A DNA stretch of 64,000 bases from Sphaerisporangium sp040649355 (GCF_043197795.1 NZ_JBICTU010000026.1:62001-126000), one strand, 5' to 3'; counted from the stretch's first letter, positions 32,832 through 43,386 are shown. The notes: generated by a model not told the origin, from the sequence alone. Translations and numbers: made by a program.

Positions 32832-33872
32832 ATGTTGCCGTGGCGGGCCGACCTTGAGGGACGCATCGACGAGCACACCGTCGAGAGCGAGTTGCTGCGC
32901 GGGAACCCGCTGGGTGATCCGCACCGGAGACCGTTGTGGGTCTACGTGCCGCCGGGATACGACGACGAGCCCGACCGGCGGTATCCCTCCATCTACGTGA
33001 TCCAGGGTTACACAGGTCACCTGGCCATGTGGGGGAACCGCACGCCCTTCCGCCAGCCGTTCCCCGAGACCGCCGACCAGGTCTTCGCCCGCCGGGAGGC
33101 GCCGCCCGCCATCGTCGTCTACGTGGACGCCTGGACGAGCTACGGCGGCAGCCAGTTCGTCGACTCGCCCGGCACCGGCCGCTACCACTCCTATCTCTGC
33201 GACGAGATCGTGCCGTGGGTAGACGCCCGCTACCGCACCCTCGCCGATCGCGACCATCGCGCGATCACCGGCAAGTCCAGCGGCGGGTTCGGGGCGATGA
33301 TCACCCCGATGCTGCGCCCCGACCTGTTCGGCGCGTTCGCCACCCACGCGGGCGACACCCTCTACGAGCACTGCTACCTGCCCGAGTTCGCCCAGGCGGT
33401 CCGCCATCTGCGCGCCTTCGACGGCGACATCGGCCGGTGGTGGCGGGAGTTCAGGTCCCGCACCGCGTTCACCCACCCCGCCGACGGCGTGCTGGTGTCG
33501 GTTCTCGGCTGCGCGGCCGCCTTCTCGGCCGGGCCGGACGGCGTCCCCGAGCTGCCGTTCGATCCCGGTACGGGCGTGCTCAGGGACGAGGTCTGGGAGC
33601 GCTGGCTCGACTGGGACCCCGTCCGCATGGTCCCGAAGCACGCCGACGCCATGCGCTCCATGCGGGGGATCTGGATCGACGCGGGCACGCGCGACGAGTA
33701 CTTCCTCGATCTCGGCGCCCAGGCCTTCCACCGGGCGCTCCTCGACCACGAGGTGCCGGGCGACCTGATCCGCTTCGAGCTCTTCGACGCGGGGCACGGC
33801 GCCATCGACTACCGCTACCCGATGTCCCTCGCCTGGCTCTCCGAGCGCATCCAGCCCGACCCGGGGGCGTGA
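32832..33872 (+). CDS. esterase D/PHB-depolymerase-type alpha/beta hydrolase
   Basis: About 346 aa. The nucleophile elbow is GKSSGGFGA near residues 151-159 (central Ser) and the catalytic histidine is probably in FDAGHGAIDY near 320. RPLWVYVPPGYDDEP near residue 35 is the usual start of the putative-esterase family. No signal peptide. The site AAGGAGG precedes the ATG. Confidence 0.85.
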   Translation: MLPWRADLEGRIDEHTVESELLRGNPLGDPHRRPLWVYVPPGYDDEPDRRYPSIYVIQGYTGHLAMWGNRTPFRQPFPETADQVFARREAPPAIVVYVDAWTSYGGSQFVDSPGTGRYHSYLCDEIVPWVDARYRTLADRDHRAITGKSSGGFGAMITPMLRPDLFGAFATHAGDTLYEHCYLPEFAQAVRHLRAFDGDIGRWWREFRSRTAFTHPADGVLVSVLGCAAAFSAGPDGVPELPFDPGTGVLRDEVWERWLDWDPVRMVPKHADAMRSMRGIWIDAGTRDEYFLDLGAQAFHRALLDHEVPGDLIRFELFDAGHGAIDYRYPMSLAWLSERIQPDPGA

Positions 33873-33885
33873 CGATTCGAGCGCG

Positions 33886-34188
33886 TCACCGCGGGAGTCT
33901 GGTGGCGAGGATCTCGACCCTCTCGATGGTGGGCGGCCGGGTGAAGAGCTCGTCGGACCTCTCCGTCAGGGCCGCCGCGACCTTGCCTGCCAGGTGCGCC
34001 TGCCGTGCGGCGTCCTGCTCGAACGCGTCGAAGATGCCGAAGGTCGCGCAGTTGATGCGCAGTGCGAACCACGCGGCCGTCCCCGGCTCGTCTTCGATCA
34101 GGGCCAGCCCGTCACGCAGGAAGTTCTCGGTCTCGCGTTCCTTCCCTGGCCGGGCGTTCACGCGTACCAGCAGGCCGACGGTGACCAT
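33886..34188 (-). CDS. ABM-domain (quinol monooxygenase-like) protein
   Basis: About 100 aa. MVTVGLLVRVNARPGKERETENFL begins a ferredoxin-like antibiotic-biosynthesis-monooxygenase domain, with the late GIFDAFEQDAARQAHL block. Such small dimers oxidise quinols or act as dyes' or heme-like substrate enzymes. The ATG is preceded by GGAGGGAGGG. The open frame upstream of it is not used. Confidence 0.8.
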   Translation of the reverse strand: MVTVGLLVRVNARPGKERETENFLRDGLALIEDEPGTAAWFALRINCATFGIFDAFEQDAARQAHLAGKVAAALTERSDELFTRPPTIERVEILATRLPR

Positions 34189-34320
34189 TCGCGATCCCTC
34201 CCTCCGCTGGTCGGACCGCGTTTCCAGAAGCCGTACCCGATCACGAATGCGGACGAACATCCTTAAATCGGAAGTTACGGTGCCTTGGCGGGATACGGGC
34301 TCAGCCGGGGAACTGATCGT

Positions 34321-35037
34321 CTACGACCCGGTCAGCGACGAGCCGGGAGCCCCGGATGGAGTCGTGCGTGCCATGGTGGCAGGGGACGGGACGACGATGG
34401 CGGTGAGGACGAGCCCGTTCCCGGCCAGCCAGCGCCCGGAGAATCCCTTGATCTCCGTACCGCCGACGTGGGGGCCCGGCACGAGGAGCCGCGCCTGGAA
34501 GGTTCCCCGCTCGGGGTCGATCTCCAGCATGGCCTCTTCGAAGTCGAGCCACAGCCCCGTGAGCGGGAACCACGCCTTGTAGACCGACTCCTTGGCGCTG
34601 AAGAGGAGCCGCTCCCAGCGGACGCCCCGGTCGTGGCGCGCCAGCTCGCGCAGATGCTCCCTCTCCTCGGGAAGGGAGATCACCTCCAGGACGCCCTCGG
34701 CCAGCACGTCGTTGGGCTCGGCGTCGATGCCGATCGTGGTGACCTCCGCCGACCTGCCGAGGACGGCGCCCCGGTACCCCGCGCAGTGGGTCATGCTGCC
34801 GACGACGCCGCTCGGCCACCGGGGCGCGCCCCGCTCGCCCGGGAGCACCGGCGCGGGGGGCAGGCCGAGCGCGCTCATGGCCCGCCGCGCGCACAGCCGA
34901 GCCGTCGTGAACTCCCGGCGCCGCTTGTCGACGACGTGCTCGACGATCTTCTCCTCCTCGGGGAACAACTCGGCCCCCGGAGGGTCCTCTGTGAGGTCGG
35001 CCGAGACCACGTAGGGGGGAAGGATGCTCTCGATCAC
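34321..35037 (-). CDS. pptT-like: 4'-phosphopantetheinyl transferase (PptT-like)
   Basis: Transfers the phosphopantetheine arm of coenzyme A to acyl- and peptidyl-carrier proteins, so it is needed for fatty-acid, polyketide or peptide assembly lines. About 238 aa. IGIDAEPND carries the Mg-binding aspartate and glutamate near residues 118-126, and RLLFSAKESVYKAW near 157-170 is the second hallmark. This is the Sfp/EntD/PptT type. The GTG start follows GAGGAGG, which lies inside a 26-bp tandem repeat. It sits downstream of a metallophosphoesterase gene, as in the mycobacterial pptT-pptH pair. Confidence 0.88.
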   Translation of the reverse strand: MIESILPPYVVSADLTEDPPGAELFPEEEKIVEHVVDKRRREFTTARLCARRAMSALGLPPAPVLPGERGAPRWPSGVVGSMTHCAGYRGAVLGRSAEVTTIGIDAEPNDVLAEGVLEVISLPEEREHLRELARHDRGVRWERLLFSAKESVYKAWFPLTGLWLDFEEAMLEIDPERGTFQARLLVPGPHVGGTEIKGFSGRWLAGNGLVLTAIVVPSPATMARTTPSGAPGSSLTGS

Positions 35038-35082
35038 GACGTGGCCTCCTCGGGAACGATCACGACGTGGCCTCCTCGGGGA
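35031..35082. repeat. 26-bp tandem duplication at the pptT/pptH junction
   Basis: The unit starting CGATCACGACGTGGCCTCC occurs twice back to back, with nearly no mismatch. On the coding strand each copy contains the end of the phosphoesterase gene (GAGGAGGCCACGTCG), its TGA stop and the GTG start of the transferase in a GTGA overlap. The duplication turned an overlapping stop/start into a 22-nt gap. Confidence 0.85.
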
Positions 35083-35917
35083 AGACGTGCCTGATCGCCT
35101 GCATGCCGTCGATCCCGTACGCGCGCCGCTCGCGCGGGTAGCCGAGGGACACCTCCTCGAAGCGCACGCCGTCGTGCCAGGTCGTGCGGGGGATGTGCAG
35201 GTGGCCGTACACCACCGTCGCGGCGTTGTAGCGCAGGTGCCAGTCGGCCGTCTCGACCGTGCCGCACCACTGCGCGAACTGCGGGTAGCGCAGGATGTCG
35301 GTGGGCTGGCGGACCAGCGGGAAGTGGTTGACGAGGACGGTCGGGATGCTGGGGTCACGGGTTTCGAGACGGCTCTCGGTCTCGCGCAGCCGGGCCCGGC
35401 ACCAGGCGTCCCGGCTGGGGTACGGGTCGGGGTGGAGCATGTACTCGTCGGTGCACACCACGCCCGACTTGTGCGCCCACGCGAGCGCCTCTTCCTTGGT
35501 GGTGTTCGGCGGGCGGAAGCTGTAGTCGTACAGCACGAAGAGGGGCACGATGGTGACGGGCCCTCCGTGCCCCGTCCACACGGCGTAGGGATCCTCCGGG
35601 GTGAGCACGCCGATGCGCCGGCAGATGTCGACGAGGTGGCGATAGCGCTCGTCGCCTCGCAGCTGCACCGGATCGTCCTTCGGCGTCCAGAGCTCGTGGT
35701 TGCCCGGCGTCCACACGACGGTGGCGAAGCGTTCCTTCAGCAGGGTGAGCGCCCACTCGATGTCGGCGACGAACTCGCCGACGTCGCCGGCCACCAGCAG
35801 CCAGTCGGACTCGGACTCGGGCCGGAGCTTCTCGACGATCTGGCGATTCTCGGAGTACGCCACGTGGAGGTCGCTGATCGCCATGAGCTTGCCGTGGGCC
35901 GTACCGCCGATCGTCAC
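35060..35917 (-). CDS. pptH-like: metallophosphoesterase, PptH-like phosphopantetheinyl hydrolase
   Basis: About 285 aa calcineurin-like enzyme. The metal ligands are seen in order: ISDLHVAY, AGDVGEF, TPGNHELW, LVNHFPL and VVYGHLHIP. In mycobacteria the homologous gene beside pptT encodes PptH, which strips phosphopantetheine from carrier proteins and opposes PptT. The conserved adjacency suggests the same job here. The GTG start is 6 nt after TACGAT, so the mRNA is probably leaderless; a longer upstream frame is not supported. Confidence 0.8.
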   Translation of the reverse strand: MTIGGTAHGKLMAISDLHVAYSENRQIVEKLRPESESDWLLVAGDVGEFVADIEWALTLLKERFATVVWTPGNHELWTPKDDPVQLRGDERYRHLVDICRRIGVLTPEDPYAVWTGHGGPVTIVPLFVLYDYSFRPPNTTKEEALAWAHKSGVVCTDEYMLHPDPYPSRDAWCRARLRETESRLETRDPSIPTVLVNHFPLVRQPTDILRYPQFAQWCGTVETADWHLRYNAATVVYGHLHIPRTTWHDGVRFEEVSLGYPRERRAYGIDGMQAIRHVFPEEATS

Positions 35918-36019
35918 ATGGCGATCGTAAACCGTGCCGTAGGCGGGCGGGAAACACATCCCGGGCGCGGCAGGGGCAGGGGTGTGTGATGTCCGGCCGG
36001 GGCCGGATAGCGTTTACGC

Positions 36020-37663
<1,644 letters not shown>

Positions 37664-37875
37664 GCGACGACGCCGGTCCGGCGCGGCGTCCCGCCGCGCC
37701 CCGCCATGCCGCCACACCCATCTCCTCCCGTGTGTCGGCCCATCCCTGACCATCCCTGCATTCTGGTGAACCGCTCGACCCCGTCGCCCGTACCTGATGG
37801 TGCGAATCGTCGTGGCCGGTCCGTCGAGGTGGTGACGGGCCGGCCACGGCGCGGTCGACCAGGGAAGGGATCCTC

Positions 37876-38865
37876 GTGCCCGTGCGCAGCGTCCGGAAGG
37901 GACTCGTTCCGGCGGTCGCCGGGCTGGCCGTCGCCATGTTCGTGGCGTCTCAGGGGAGCGCCGTGGCCGAGCCGCGTCCCACCGTCGCGCAGGCCAAGGC
38001 CAGGCTTGAGAAGCTCCAGGACCAGGCCGACGCGATGGTGGAGCGCTATAACACCGTCGCCGAGCGCTACAAGGCCGCCAAGAAGAAGTACGGCCTGCTC
38101 GACGCGGAGCTGAACCGCGAGCGGAGCAAGGTCGACTCGCTCCGGGAGGACGTCGTCTCGACCGCCTCGAACATGTACCAGTACGGCGGCATGCTCAGCG
38201 TGCCGGGCGTCATCTCGCAGGACGACCCGGCCGGCCTGCTGTCCGGGCTGGCCGTGGCCGACCAGGTGACGGCGGGGCAGGCCCGCACCCTTGAGGCGTT
38301 CGACGCCGCCACGCGCGGGCTGCGCACGCGGCGCGCCAAGGCCAAGACCGCCTACGACGACATGTCCACGATCCTGGCCGACGTCGGCAAGGAGAAGAAG
38401 AAGGTCGAGGCGCTCGTCGGCGAGCAGGAACGACTGCTGCGGCGGCTCAACCAGTTCAACGCGGGCGACCCCGGCAGCCGGGGCATCAAGTACGACGGCC
38501 CGGCGTCCGGCAGCGCCAAGGTGGCCCTGCAGTTCGCCTACGCCCAGGTGGGCAAGCCGTACCGCTGGGGCGCCACCGGGCCGGGTTCGTACGACTGCTC
38601 GGGCTTCGCCCAGGCGTCCTGGGCCAGGGCCGGGGTCGAACTGCCCCGCACCACCTACCAGCAGTGGGCGTGGGGCGCCTCCCGGCGGGTGTCGCTGAAC
38701 GCCCTTCAGGCCGGTGACCTGCTGTTCAGCAACGGGCTCGGCCACATGGGCATCTACGCGGGCAACGGCAAGATGGTGCACGCCCCCCGCACCGGCGACG
38801 TGGTCAAGGTGGTGGCGCTTGACGCCTACTGGCGCGGCCGCCTGGCAGGCGCCGTGCGCCCCTAG
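37876..38865 (+). CDS. secreted NlpC/P60 peptidoglycan endopeptidase
   Basis: A 329-aa protein with a signal peptide ending at AVA (about residue 31), a long coiled-coil spacer (about 35-195), and a C-terminal NlpC/P60 domain. The catalytic triad is Cys241 (YDCSGF), His290 (GHMGIY) and His302 (VHAP). The layout is that of RipA/CwlO-type D,L-endopeptidases, whose coiled coil keeps the catalytic domain controlled. A GTG start follows GGGAAGGGA. It is not preceded by a visible riboswitch, unlike the wall gene at 24 kb. Confidence 0.92.
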   Translation: MPVRSVRKGLVPAVAGLAVAMFVASQGSAVAEPRPTVAQAKARLEKLQDQADAMVERYNTVAERYKAAKKKYGLLDAELNRERSKVDSLREDVVSTASNMYQYGGMLSVPGVISQDDPAGLLSGLAVADQVTAGQARTLEAFDAATRGLRTRRAKAKTAYDDMSTILADVGKEKKKVEALVGEQERLLRRLNQFNAGDPGSRGIKYDGPASGSAKVALQFAYAQVGKPYRWGATGPGSYDCSGFAQASWARAGVELPRTTYQQWAWGASRRVSLNALQAGDLLFSNGLGHMGIYAGNGKMVHAPRTGDVVKVVALDAYWRGRLAGAVRP

Positions 38866-38970
38866 GCCCGCCCGACGTCTCGCCCGCGGCGCAGCGCCGT
38901 GTGAAGTACTCAGTGGAGGTACGGTACGCGTACTCAGGCGGCGGGCCGGGCCTCGGGGGAGCATCTAGGC

Positions 38971-39261
38971 ATGACGAAGCCCCTGCAGCCCGCGATGAGC
39001 GGCGCCTACTACGCGCAGTGCGTCATCTCCTTCGGTATCGCCCTCGCCGGCACCGCGATCGGCATCGCCTACCTGCCCGTCGACGCCTGGATCCGCGCGT
39101 TCCTGTCGGTCGCCGTGCTGTACACGGTGACCTCGGCCTTCGTGCTCGCCAAATGTGTGCGCGACCGGCAGGAGGTGGGCAACATCACCAGCCGCGTCGA
39201 CCAGGCGCGCCTCGACAAGCTTCTCGCCGAGCACGACCCCTACAAGGTGGACACCATCTGA
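38971..39261 (+). CDS. YiaA/YiaB-type two-helix membrane protein
   Basis: A 96-aa protein with two hydrophobic helices (residues 17-35 and 43-62), where FGIALAGTAIGIAYLPVDAWIRAF fits the YiaA/B domain, then a charged cytoplasmic tail. Function unknown in the family. It is convergent with the response-regulator gene and followed by a short hairpin terminator. Confidence 0.8.
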   Translation: MTKPLQPAMSGAYYAQCVISFGIALAGTAIGIAYLPVDAWIRAFLSVAVLYTVTSAFVLAKCVRDRQEVGNITSRVDQARLDKLLAEHDPYKVDTI

Positions 39262-39278
39262 GGTCGACGGCCCTTTGA

Positions 39279-39300
39279 AGCGGCCCTTTGAACGGCCGCT
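39279..39300. terminator. hairpin between convergent genes
   Basis: AGCGGCC and GGCCGCT form a 7-bp stem around 8 nt. It may serve both the YiaA/B gene and the two-component operon. Confidence 0.5.
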
Positions 39301-39338
39301 GAGGCGGTCGTCGAGCCGATCGTCGAGGCGGCCGGCCT

Positions 39339-39986
39339 CTAGGTCTCGTCGAGGCCGCGTTCGATCGCGTAGCGGACCAGCTCGACGCGGTTGTGGAGCT
39401 GCAGCTTGTTGAGCGTGTTCTGCACGTGGTTCTGCACGGTGCGGTGCGAGAGCACCAGCCGCTCGGCGATCTGCTTGTACGAGAGCCCCTTGGCGACCAG
39501 GCGCAGCACCTCGGTCTCGCGGTCGGTCAGGCGCGGGCCGTCGTCGGCGGGCGTCTGGACGGCCAGGCGACGGTACTCGCCGAGCACGAGCCCCGCGAGG
39601 CCGGGCGTGAACACCGGCTCGCCCTCGGCCGTGCGCCGCACGGCGTCGAGGAACTCCTCCCTGCCGGCCGACTTGACCAGGTAGCCCGAGGCGCCCGCCT
39701 TGACCGCCTCAAGCACGTCCTCCTGCTCCCCGCTCGCCGACAGCACCAGGACGCGAGGCGGGTGCTCGCAGGCCGCGAGCCCCCTTGCCACCTCGACCCC
39801 GGGCAGGTCGGGAAGCCTCAGGTCGAGGATCACCACGTCGGGCCGTACGGCGGCGGCGACGCGGAGGGCCTGGCGGCCCTCGCCCGTGGTCGCGACCACG
39901 TCGTACCGCGCCTCGCCGAGGTCGCGGGCGACGGCGTCCCGCCACATCGGGTGGTCGTCCACCACCATCACCCGCAGTGCGTTCAC
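39339..39986 (-). CDS. NarL-type response regulator (MacR-like)
   Basis: About 215 aa. The receiver domain has VVDDHPMWRDAV at the start and the phosphorylated Asp55 in VVILDLRLPD. The C-terminal LuxR-type helix-turn-helix runs from LTDRETEVLRLVAKGLSYK to VQNHVQNTLNKLQL. The GTG start overlaps the kinase stop (GTGA), so both are made together. The kinase is of the MacS type, hence the MacR label. Confidence 0.9.
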   Translation of the reverse strand: MNALRVMVVDDHPMWRDAVARDLGEARYDVVATTGEGRQALRVAAAVRPDVVILDLRLPDLPGVEVARGLAACEHPPRVLVLSASGEQEDVLEAVKAGASGYLVKSAGREEFLDAVRRTAEGEPVFTPGLAGLVLGEYRRLAVQTPADDGPRLTDRETEVLRLVAKGLSYKQIAERLVLSHRTVQNHVQNTLNKLQLHNRVELVRYAIERGLDET

Positions 39987-41128
39987 AACGGCCACTGTAG
40001 GTCGGCCGCGGCCTGAGCGGGAGCCGGGACGGTCAGCTCGACCTCGGTGCCTTGGCCGGGGACGGAGACGAAGCCGGCCGTGCCGCCGAGACCGGCGACG
40101 CGGCCCCGGATCGACTGCGCGACGCCGAGCCTGCCCTCGGCCTCCGCCTCCGCGAGCCGTCCGGCGGGGATGCCGGGGCCGTCGTCGCGGACGGTCACGG
40201 TCACCGACTCGGCGTCCCCCTCGGCGAACACCCAGGCCCGGGTGCCCTCCTCGCAGTGCCGGCGCACGTTGTCGAGCGCCGCGCCCACGGCCGCGGCCAG
40301 GTCGCGCGCCCGCTCCGCCCGCAGGAGAAGGGGCGTCGCGGGCGTGGACACGGTCACCGTGGCCGAGCCGTACCGGCGTAGCAGAGCGCCGACGTCGACG
40401 AGCCCCGCGTCCTTGTACCCCGCCGCGACCGGCTCGCTGCGGATCATCTCGCGCAGGGCCGCCTCCTGCTCCCCGGCGAGGCGTCCCAGCTCGGCGGCCT
40501 CCCCGCCGATCTCCAGCCCGCGACGCTGCACCATGGCCAGCACCTGCAGGACGGAGTCGTGGATGCCCCGGGCGAGGCGCTCGCGCTCGCGGCCGGCGGC
40601 CTCCATCTCGACCGCCCGCTGGAGCCGTTCCTCGGCCTGTTTGGTGAGCCGGGCGACGTGGCCGACCACGGCTCCGGCGAGGACCAGCAGCACGGCCCCG
40701 TTGACGTGGACCGACAGGTCGAATCCGCGCAGGCCTCGCAGCCACAGGTCGCCCATCGACAGCACGACCGCCGCCACGACCCCCGCGCGGCGCCCGCCGT
40801 ACACGGCCCAGGCGAGCACCGGGGCGCCGATCCAGGTGGCGGTGACCGGCATGACCCCGGCAGGGCCCGCGTCCGCGCCCTGCACGTACGGCGAGGCGAG
40901 CAGGCATCCCATGGTGACGAGCATGTCGATCATCAGCAGCGACCTGCCGCGGGCGATCGAGTAGGCGAACGTCGTGGCCGCGGTCCACAGGGCCATGACG
41001 CCCATGACGAGCCATCCGAGGACGGGCCGCTGGTAGCCTCCGGCCCCCGCGAGCAACAGCGCCGCGTACGCGAGCGAGGCGATGCGGTAGACGGAGATGG
41101 CTCGCCAGAAGGAGCTTGCTATCTCCAT
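39983..41128 (-). CDS. MacS-like sensor histidine kinase
   Basis: About 381 aa. The first 160 residues hold four to six membrane helices with little outside the membrane. The dimerisation/phosphoacceptor motif RERLARGIHDSVLQVL places the phosphorylated histidine near residue 190. The ATPase domain shows the N-box-like ALDNVRRHC and DDGPGIPAGR. In streptomycetes MacSR controls membrane-associated and secreted proteins and sporulation. GATGGGG stands before the ATG. Confidence 0.88.
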   Translation of the reverse strand: MEIASSFWRAISVYRIASLAYAALLLAGAGGYQRPVLGWLVMGVMALWTAATTFAYSIARGRSLLMIDMLVTMGCLLASPYVQGADAGPAGVMPVTATWIGAPVLAWAVYGGRRAGVVAAVVLSMGDLWLRGLRGFDLSVHVNGAVLLVLAGAVVGHVARLTKQAEERLQRAVEMEAAGRERERLARGIHDSVLQVLAMVQRRGLEIGGEAAELGRLAGEQEAALREMIRSEPVAAGYKDAGLVDVGALLRRYGSATVTVSTPATPLLLRAERARDLAAAVGAALDNVRRHCEEGTRAWVFAEGDAESVTVTVRDDGPGIPAGRLAEAEAEGRLGVAQSIRGRVAGLGGTAGFVSVPGQGTEVELTVPAPAQAAADLQWPL

Positions 41129-41318
41129 GCATCCCCATCATGGTCGTCGGCGCGTATCGCGCTGAGCCAACTGTAGGCATATGAGGAGCCGCCGGCGCCG
41201 GCTTCGCCTAGCCTTGGATGCCTGCGCAGCAGGTCACACGCCCGCGACGCGGCTTGCTTTCTGGGGAGAAGCGAGCGTTCTTGGAGAAAAGAGGTCATAT
41301 CGCGGCTACGCTCGATTC

Positions 41319-41519
41319 ATGGTCAGGCAGCAGACAGCGGTAGTACCGGTAGACCCAGAAAACCCTGGCACCTGCCTATGCGGGCATCCAGCCGACTACG
41401 TGATCGAGACGAGCTGGTTCTCCGGCAGGCGTTCCCGGGACCCGGTGTGCGAGCCGCACGTCGATGAGGTGGTCAGGGGCATCGCCAAGAAGAACGCGGC
41501 GCGGAACGGCGGCGCCTAG
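41319..41519 (+). CDS. small putative zinc-binding protein
   Basis: About 66 aa. Cys and His residues are arranged as CLCGHPADYV and later DPVCEPHVDEV, which would suit one zinc ion. No known family is recalled. The ATG is 6 nt after TACGCT with TTGGAG further upstream, so it is probably leaderless; the longer upstream frame is unlikely. Confidence 0.65.
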   Translation: MVRQQTAVVPVDPENPGTCLCGHPADYVIETSWFSGRRSRDPVCEPHVDEVVRGIAKKNAARNGGA

Positions 41520-41558
41520 ATCCCGATGACTCCGGGGGTGCGAGGCGGTCACCCGCGT

Positions 41559-41861
41559 TCACCCGAGGAGGCGTAACAGGGCGGTGGTCGTCACGGCCAC
41601 CGCCACGACTACCAGGAAAGGCGCGCGGAACAGCAGCGCGATCACGGCCGCGCCGAGCCCGGCGGCGCGAGCGTCCAGGGCGATGTGGTGGCCCGTCGTG
41701 AACGTCTGGGTGGCGATGAGGGCGCTCAACAGGCCCACGGGGAGCAGCGCGGCGATCCGGCGCGTGCGGTCGTCCCGCAGGACCCGCTCCGGCACGGACA
41801 GCCCGGCGAGCTTGAAGAGGTAGCAGCCCACGCTCGCGGCGATCACGGCATACCAGATCAT
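41559..41861 (-). CDS. azlD: AzlD-like branched-chain amino-acid exporter subunit
   Basis: A 100-aa membrane protein with three or four helices and the family block ALLPVGLLSALIATQTF near residues 38-54. AzlD works with AzlC to export branched-chain amino acids or analogues. Its ATG overlaps the azlC stop (ATGA), and GGAGGAGG precedes it. Confidence 0.85.
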   Translation of the reverse strand: MIWYAVIAASVGCYLFKLAGLSVPERVLRDDRTRRIAALLPVGLLSALIATQTFTTGHHIALDARAAGLGAAVIALLFRAPFLVVVAVAVTTTALLRLLG

Positions 41862-42751
41862 GAGGCCTCCTCCACAGAATCCGGAGCGTTCTCCGGGGCG
41901 GGCCGCGGTCCGGTCGCCTTCGAGGGCAGGAGCAGCGCGAGCACCCCCACCACCAGCGCGGCCAGCAGCACGGGGACGCCCGCCGGCAGCACCGGCGCGG
42001 CGAGAAGCGCGGTGGCGGCGGCGAGCAGGGCCGCGACCCAGGGACGGCCGGCGCGCATGCGCGGCGCCAGCAGGGCGAGGAACGCGGCGGGCGCGGCGAC
42101 GTCCATGCCGAGCACCTCGGGATCGGGCAGGACCTGGGCACCGAGCGCGCCGAGCAGGTTGCCGAGGCTCCAAAGGGCGTAGATGCCGACGCCGGTCGCC
42201 CAGAACCCGAGCCGCCCCGCTCGCTCGGTATCGCGGCCGACGGCCATCGCGGTGCTCTCGTCGATGACGAGTTGCGCGGCCAGGGCCTTGCGGGCGCCCC
42301 TGACGTTCAGCAGCGAGGCGAGCCGCAGGCCGTACAGCGCGTTGCGGCTGCCCAGCAGTACGGCGACGGCGGCACCGGCGAGGGGGTTGCCACCGGAGCC
42401 GATCACCCCGGCGATCGCGAACTGTGACGCGCCCGTGAACATCAGCAGCGACAGGGCGAGCGTCTGAAGGATGGTCAGCCCCGCGGCCGTGCAGATCGCG
42501 CCGCAGGACACGGCGTACGCCCCGCTGGTCAGGGCGATCCCGGCCGCGTCGCGGAGCACCGACGCGCGCGCGGCCGGCCACTCGGGGGCGGCCGGTGCCG
42601 GGTGGCCGGGAGGATCGCTGGAAGGCCGTGCGGAACGCGGGACCTTCGGATCGTTGCTTTTCCGCTCCCACGGGCCGTCGGCGTGCTCAGGGCCGGCGGG
42701 GCGCAGGACGACACGCTTGCCGGTGAAGGTCGGTTTATCGCTGAACGTCAC
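41858..42751 (-). CDS. azlC: AzlC-like exporter with an acetyltransferase-derived N-terminus
   Basis: About 297 aa. From residue 60 the sequence is a normal AzlC (ASVLRDAAGIALTSGAYAVSCGA, then LMFTGASQFAIAGVIGSGGNP). Residues 1-37, MTFSDKPTFTGKRVVLRP..., match the N-terminus of GNAT acetyltransferases instead and end abruptly in SNDPKV. A deletion has apparently joined the start of a GNAT gene in frame to azlC. No alternative ATG/GTG with a good ribosome site is evident between the two parts, so expression may use the GNAT start. Coupled to azlD. Confidence 0.8.
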   Translation of the reverse strand: MTFSDKPTFTGKRVVLRPAGPEHADGPWERKSNDPKVPRSARPSSDPPGHPAPAAPEWPAARASVLRDAAGIALTSGAYAVSCGAICTAAGLTILQTLALSLLMFTGASQFAIAGVIGSGGNPLAGAAVAVLLGSRNALYGLRLASLLNVRGARKALAAQLVIDESTAMAVGRDTERAGRLGFWATGVGIYALWSLGNLLGALGAQVLPDPEVLGMDVAAPAAFLALLAPRMRAGRPWVAALLAAATALLAAPVLPAGVPVLLAALVVGVLALLLPSKATGPRPAPENAPDSVEEAS

Positions 42752-42835
42752 GGAAGAGTGCGTACCACCGACGTGTCTGCCTGGGCAAACGGAATAACCG
42801 GAGTACGGCGCGGCGGGACTCGGCGGCCCTCGGAC

Positions 42836-42858
42836 GTTTGAGATCCGTGGGAGGGAAA
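42836..42858 (+). promoter_or_regulatory. SigB/SigF-type promoter
   Basis: GTTT-N13-GGGAAA, 33 bp before the DUF6458 gene; a slightly short spacer and a GGGAAA variant of the -10 box. Confidence 0.45.
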
Positions 42859-42891
42859 GTAGGGGGGGCGAGGAGCGAAGGAGGCATTTCC

Positions 42892-43179
42892 ATGACCATA
42901 GCCGGAAGCATCTTCCTGATCATGCTCGGCGCCATCCTGACGTGGGCCGTCGAGTTCGACCTCGCGGGCGTCGACATCAACGTCGTCGGCGTGATTCTCA
43001 TGCTCGGTGGTATCGCCGGACTGCTGTTCGGCATCTGGCGCCTGACCACCGTGCGACGGACCGCCGTCAGCCGCACGACTCCCGTGAGCCCGGTCAGCCC
43101 TGTCAGTCCTGTCAGCCCGGTCGACGGCACGCGAACCCAGGTGTACGAGGAGCGGCGTTACGACGACCCGATTGTCTGA
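42892..43179 (+). CDS. DUF6458-type small membrane protein
   Basis: A 95-aa protein. Two hydrophobic helices (IAGSIFLIMLGAILTWAV, then VGVILMLGGIAGLLFGIW) are followed by a charged tail with four SPV repeats (encoded by near-perfect 9-bp repeats) and EERRYDDPIV. This is a common actinobacterial stress-associated membrane family of unknown role. The site GAAGGAGG precedes the ATG. Confidence 0.8.
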   Translation: MTIAGSIFLIMLGAILTWAVEFDLAGVDINVVGVILMLGGIAGLLFGIWRLTTVRRTAVSRTTPVSPVSPVSPVSPVDGTRTQVYEERRYDDPIV

Positions 43180-43386
43180 CCCTGGAGTCCCCGTGGGACG
43201 GCGGCGTAGGTGGGGTCCCCGGGAACCGGATGTGTCACGAAAAGTCATGACAGGTTCTTGGGGATGGACGGGCTGTTCAAAGGTTTCGCCGCTCGCGTAG
43301 GAAGACGGCGGGGGCGGGGAACGTCATCGAGCGTCTTCGCCGTACCACCACGCGGCCGGCAGCGGTTCTTCGAGGAGGAAGAGGCC

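Noticed and set aside
41181..41318. N-terminal extension of the small zinc protein
   Set aside because: The extra 46 residues are Arg-rich, lack a ribosome site and overlap the promoter with TACGCT 6 nt before the internal ATG.
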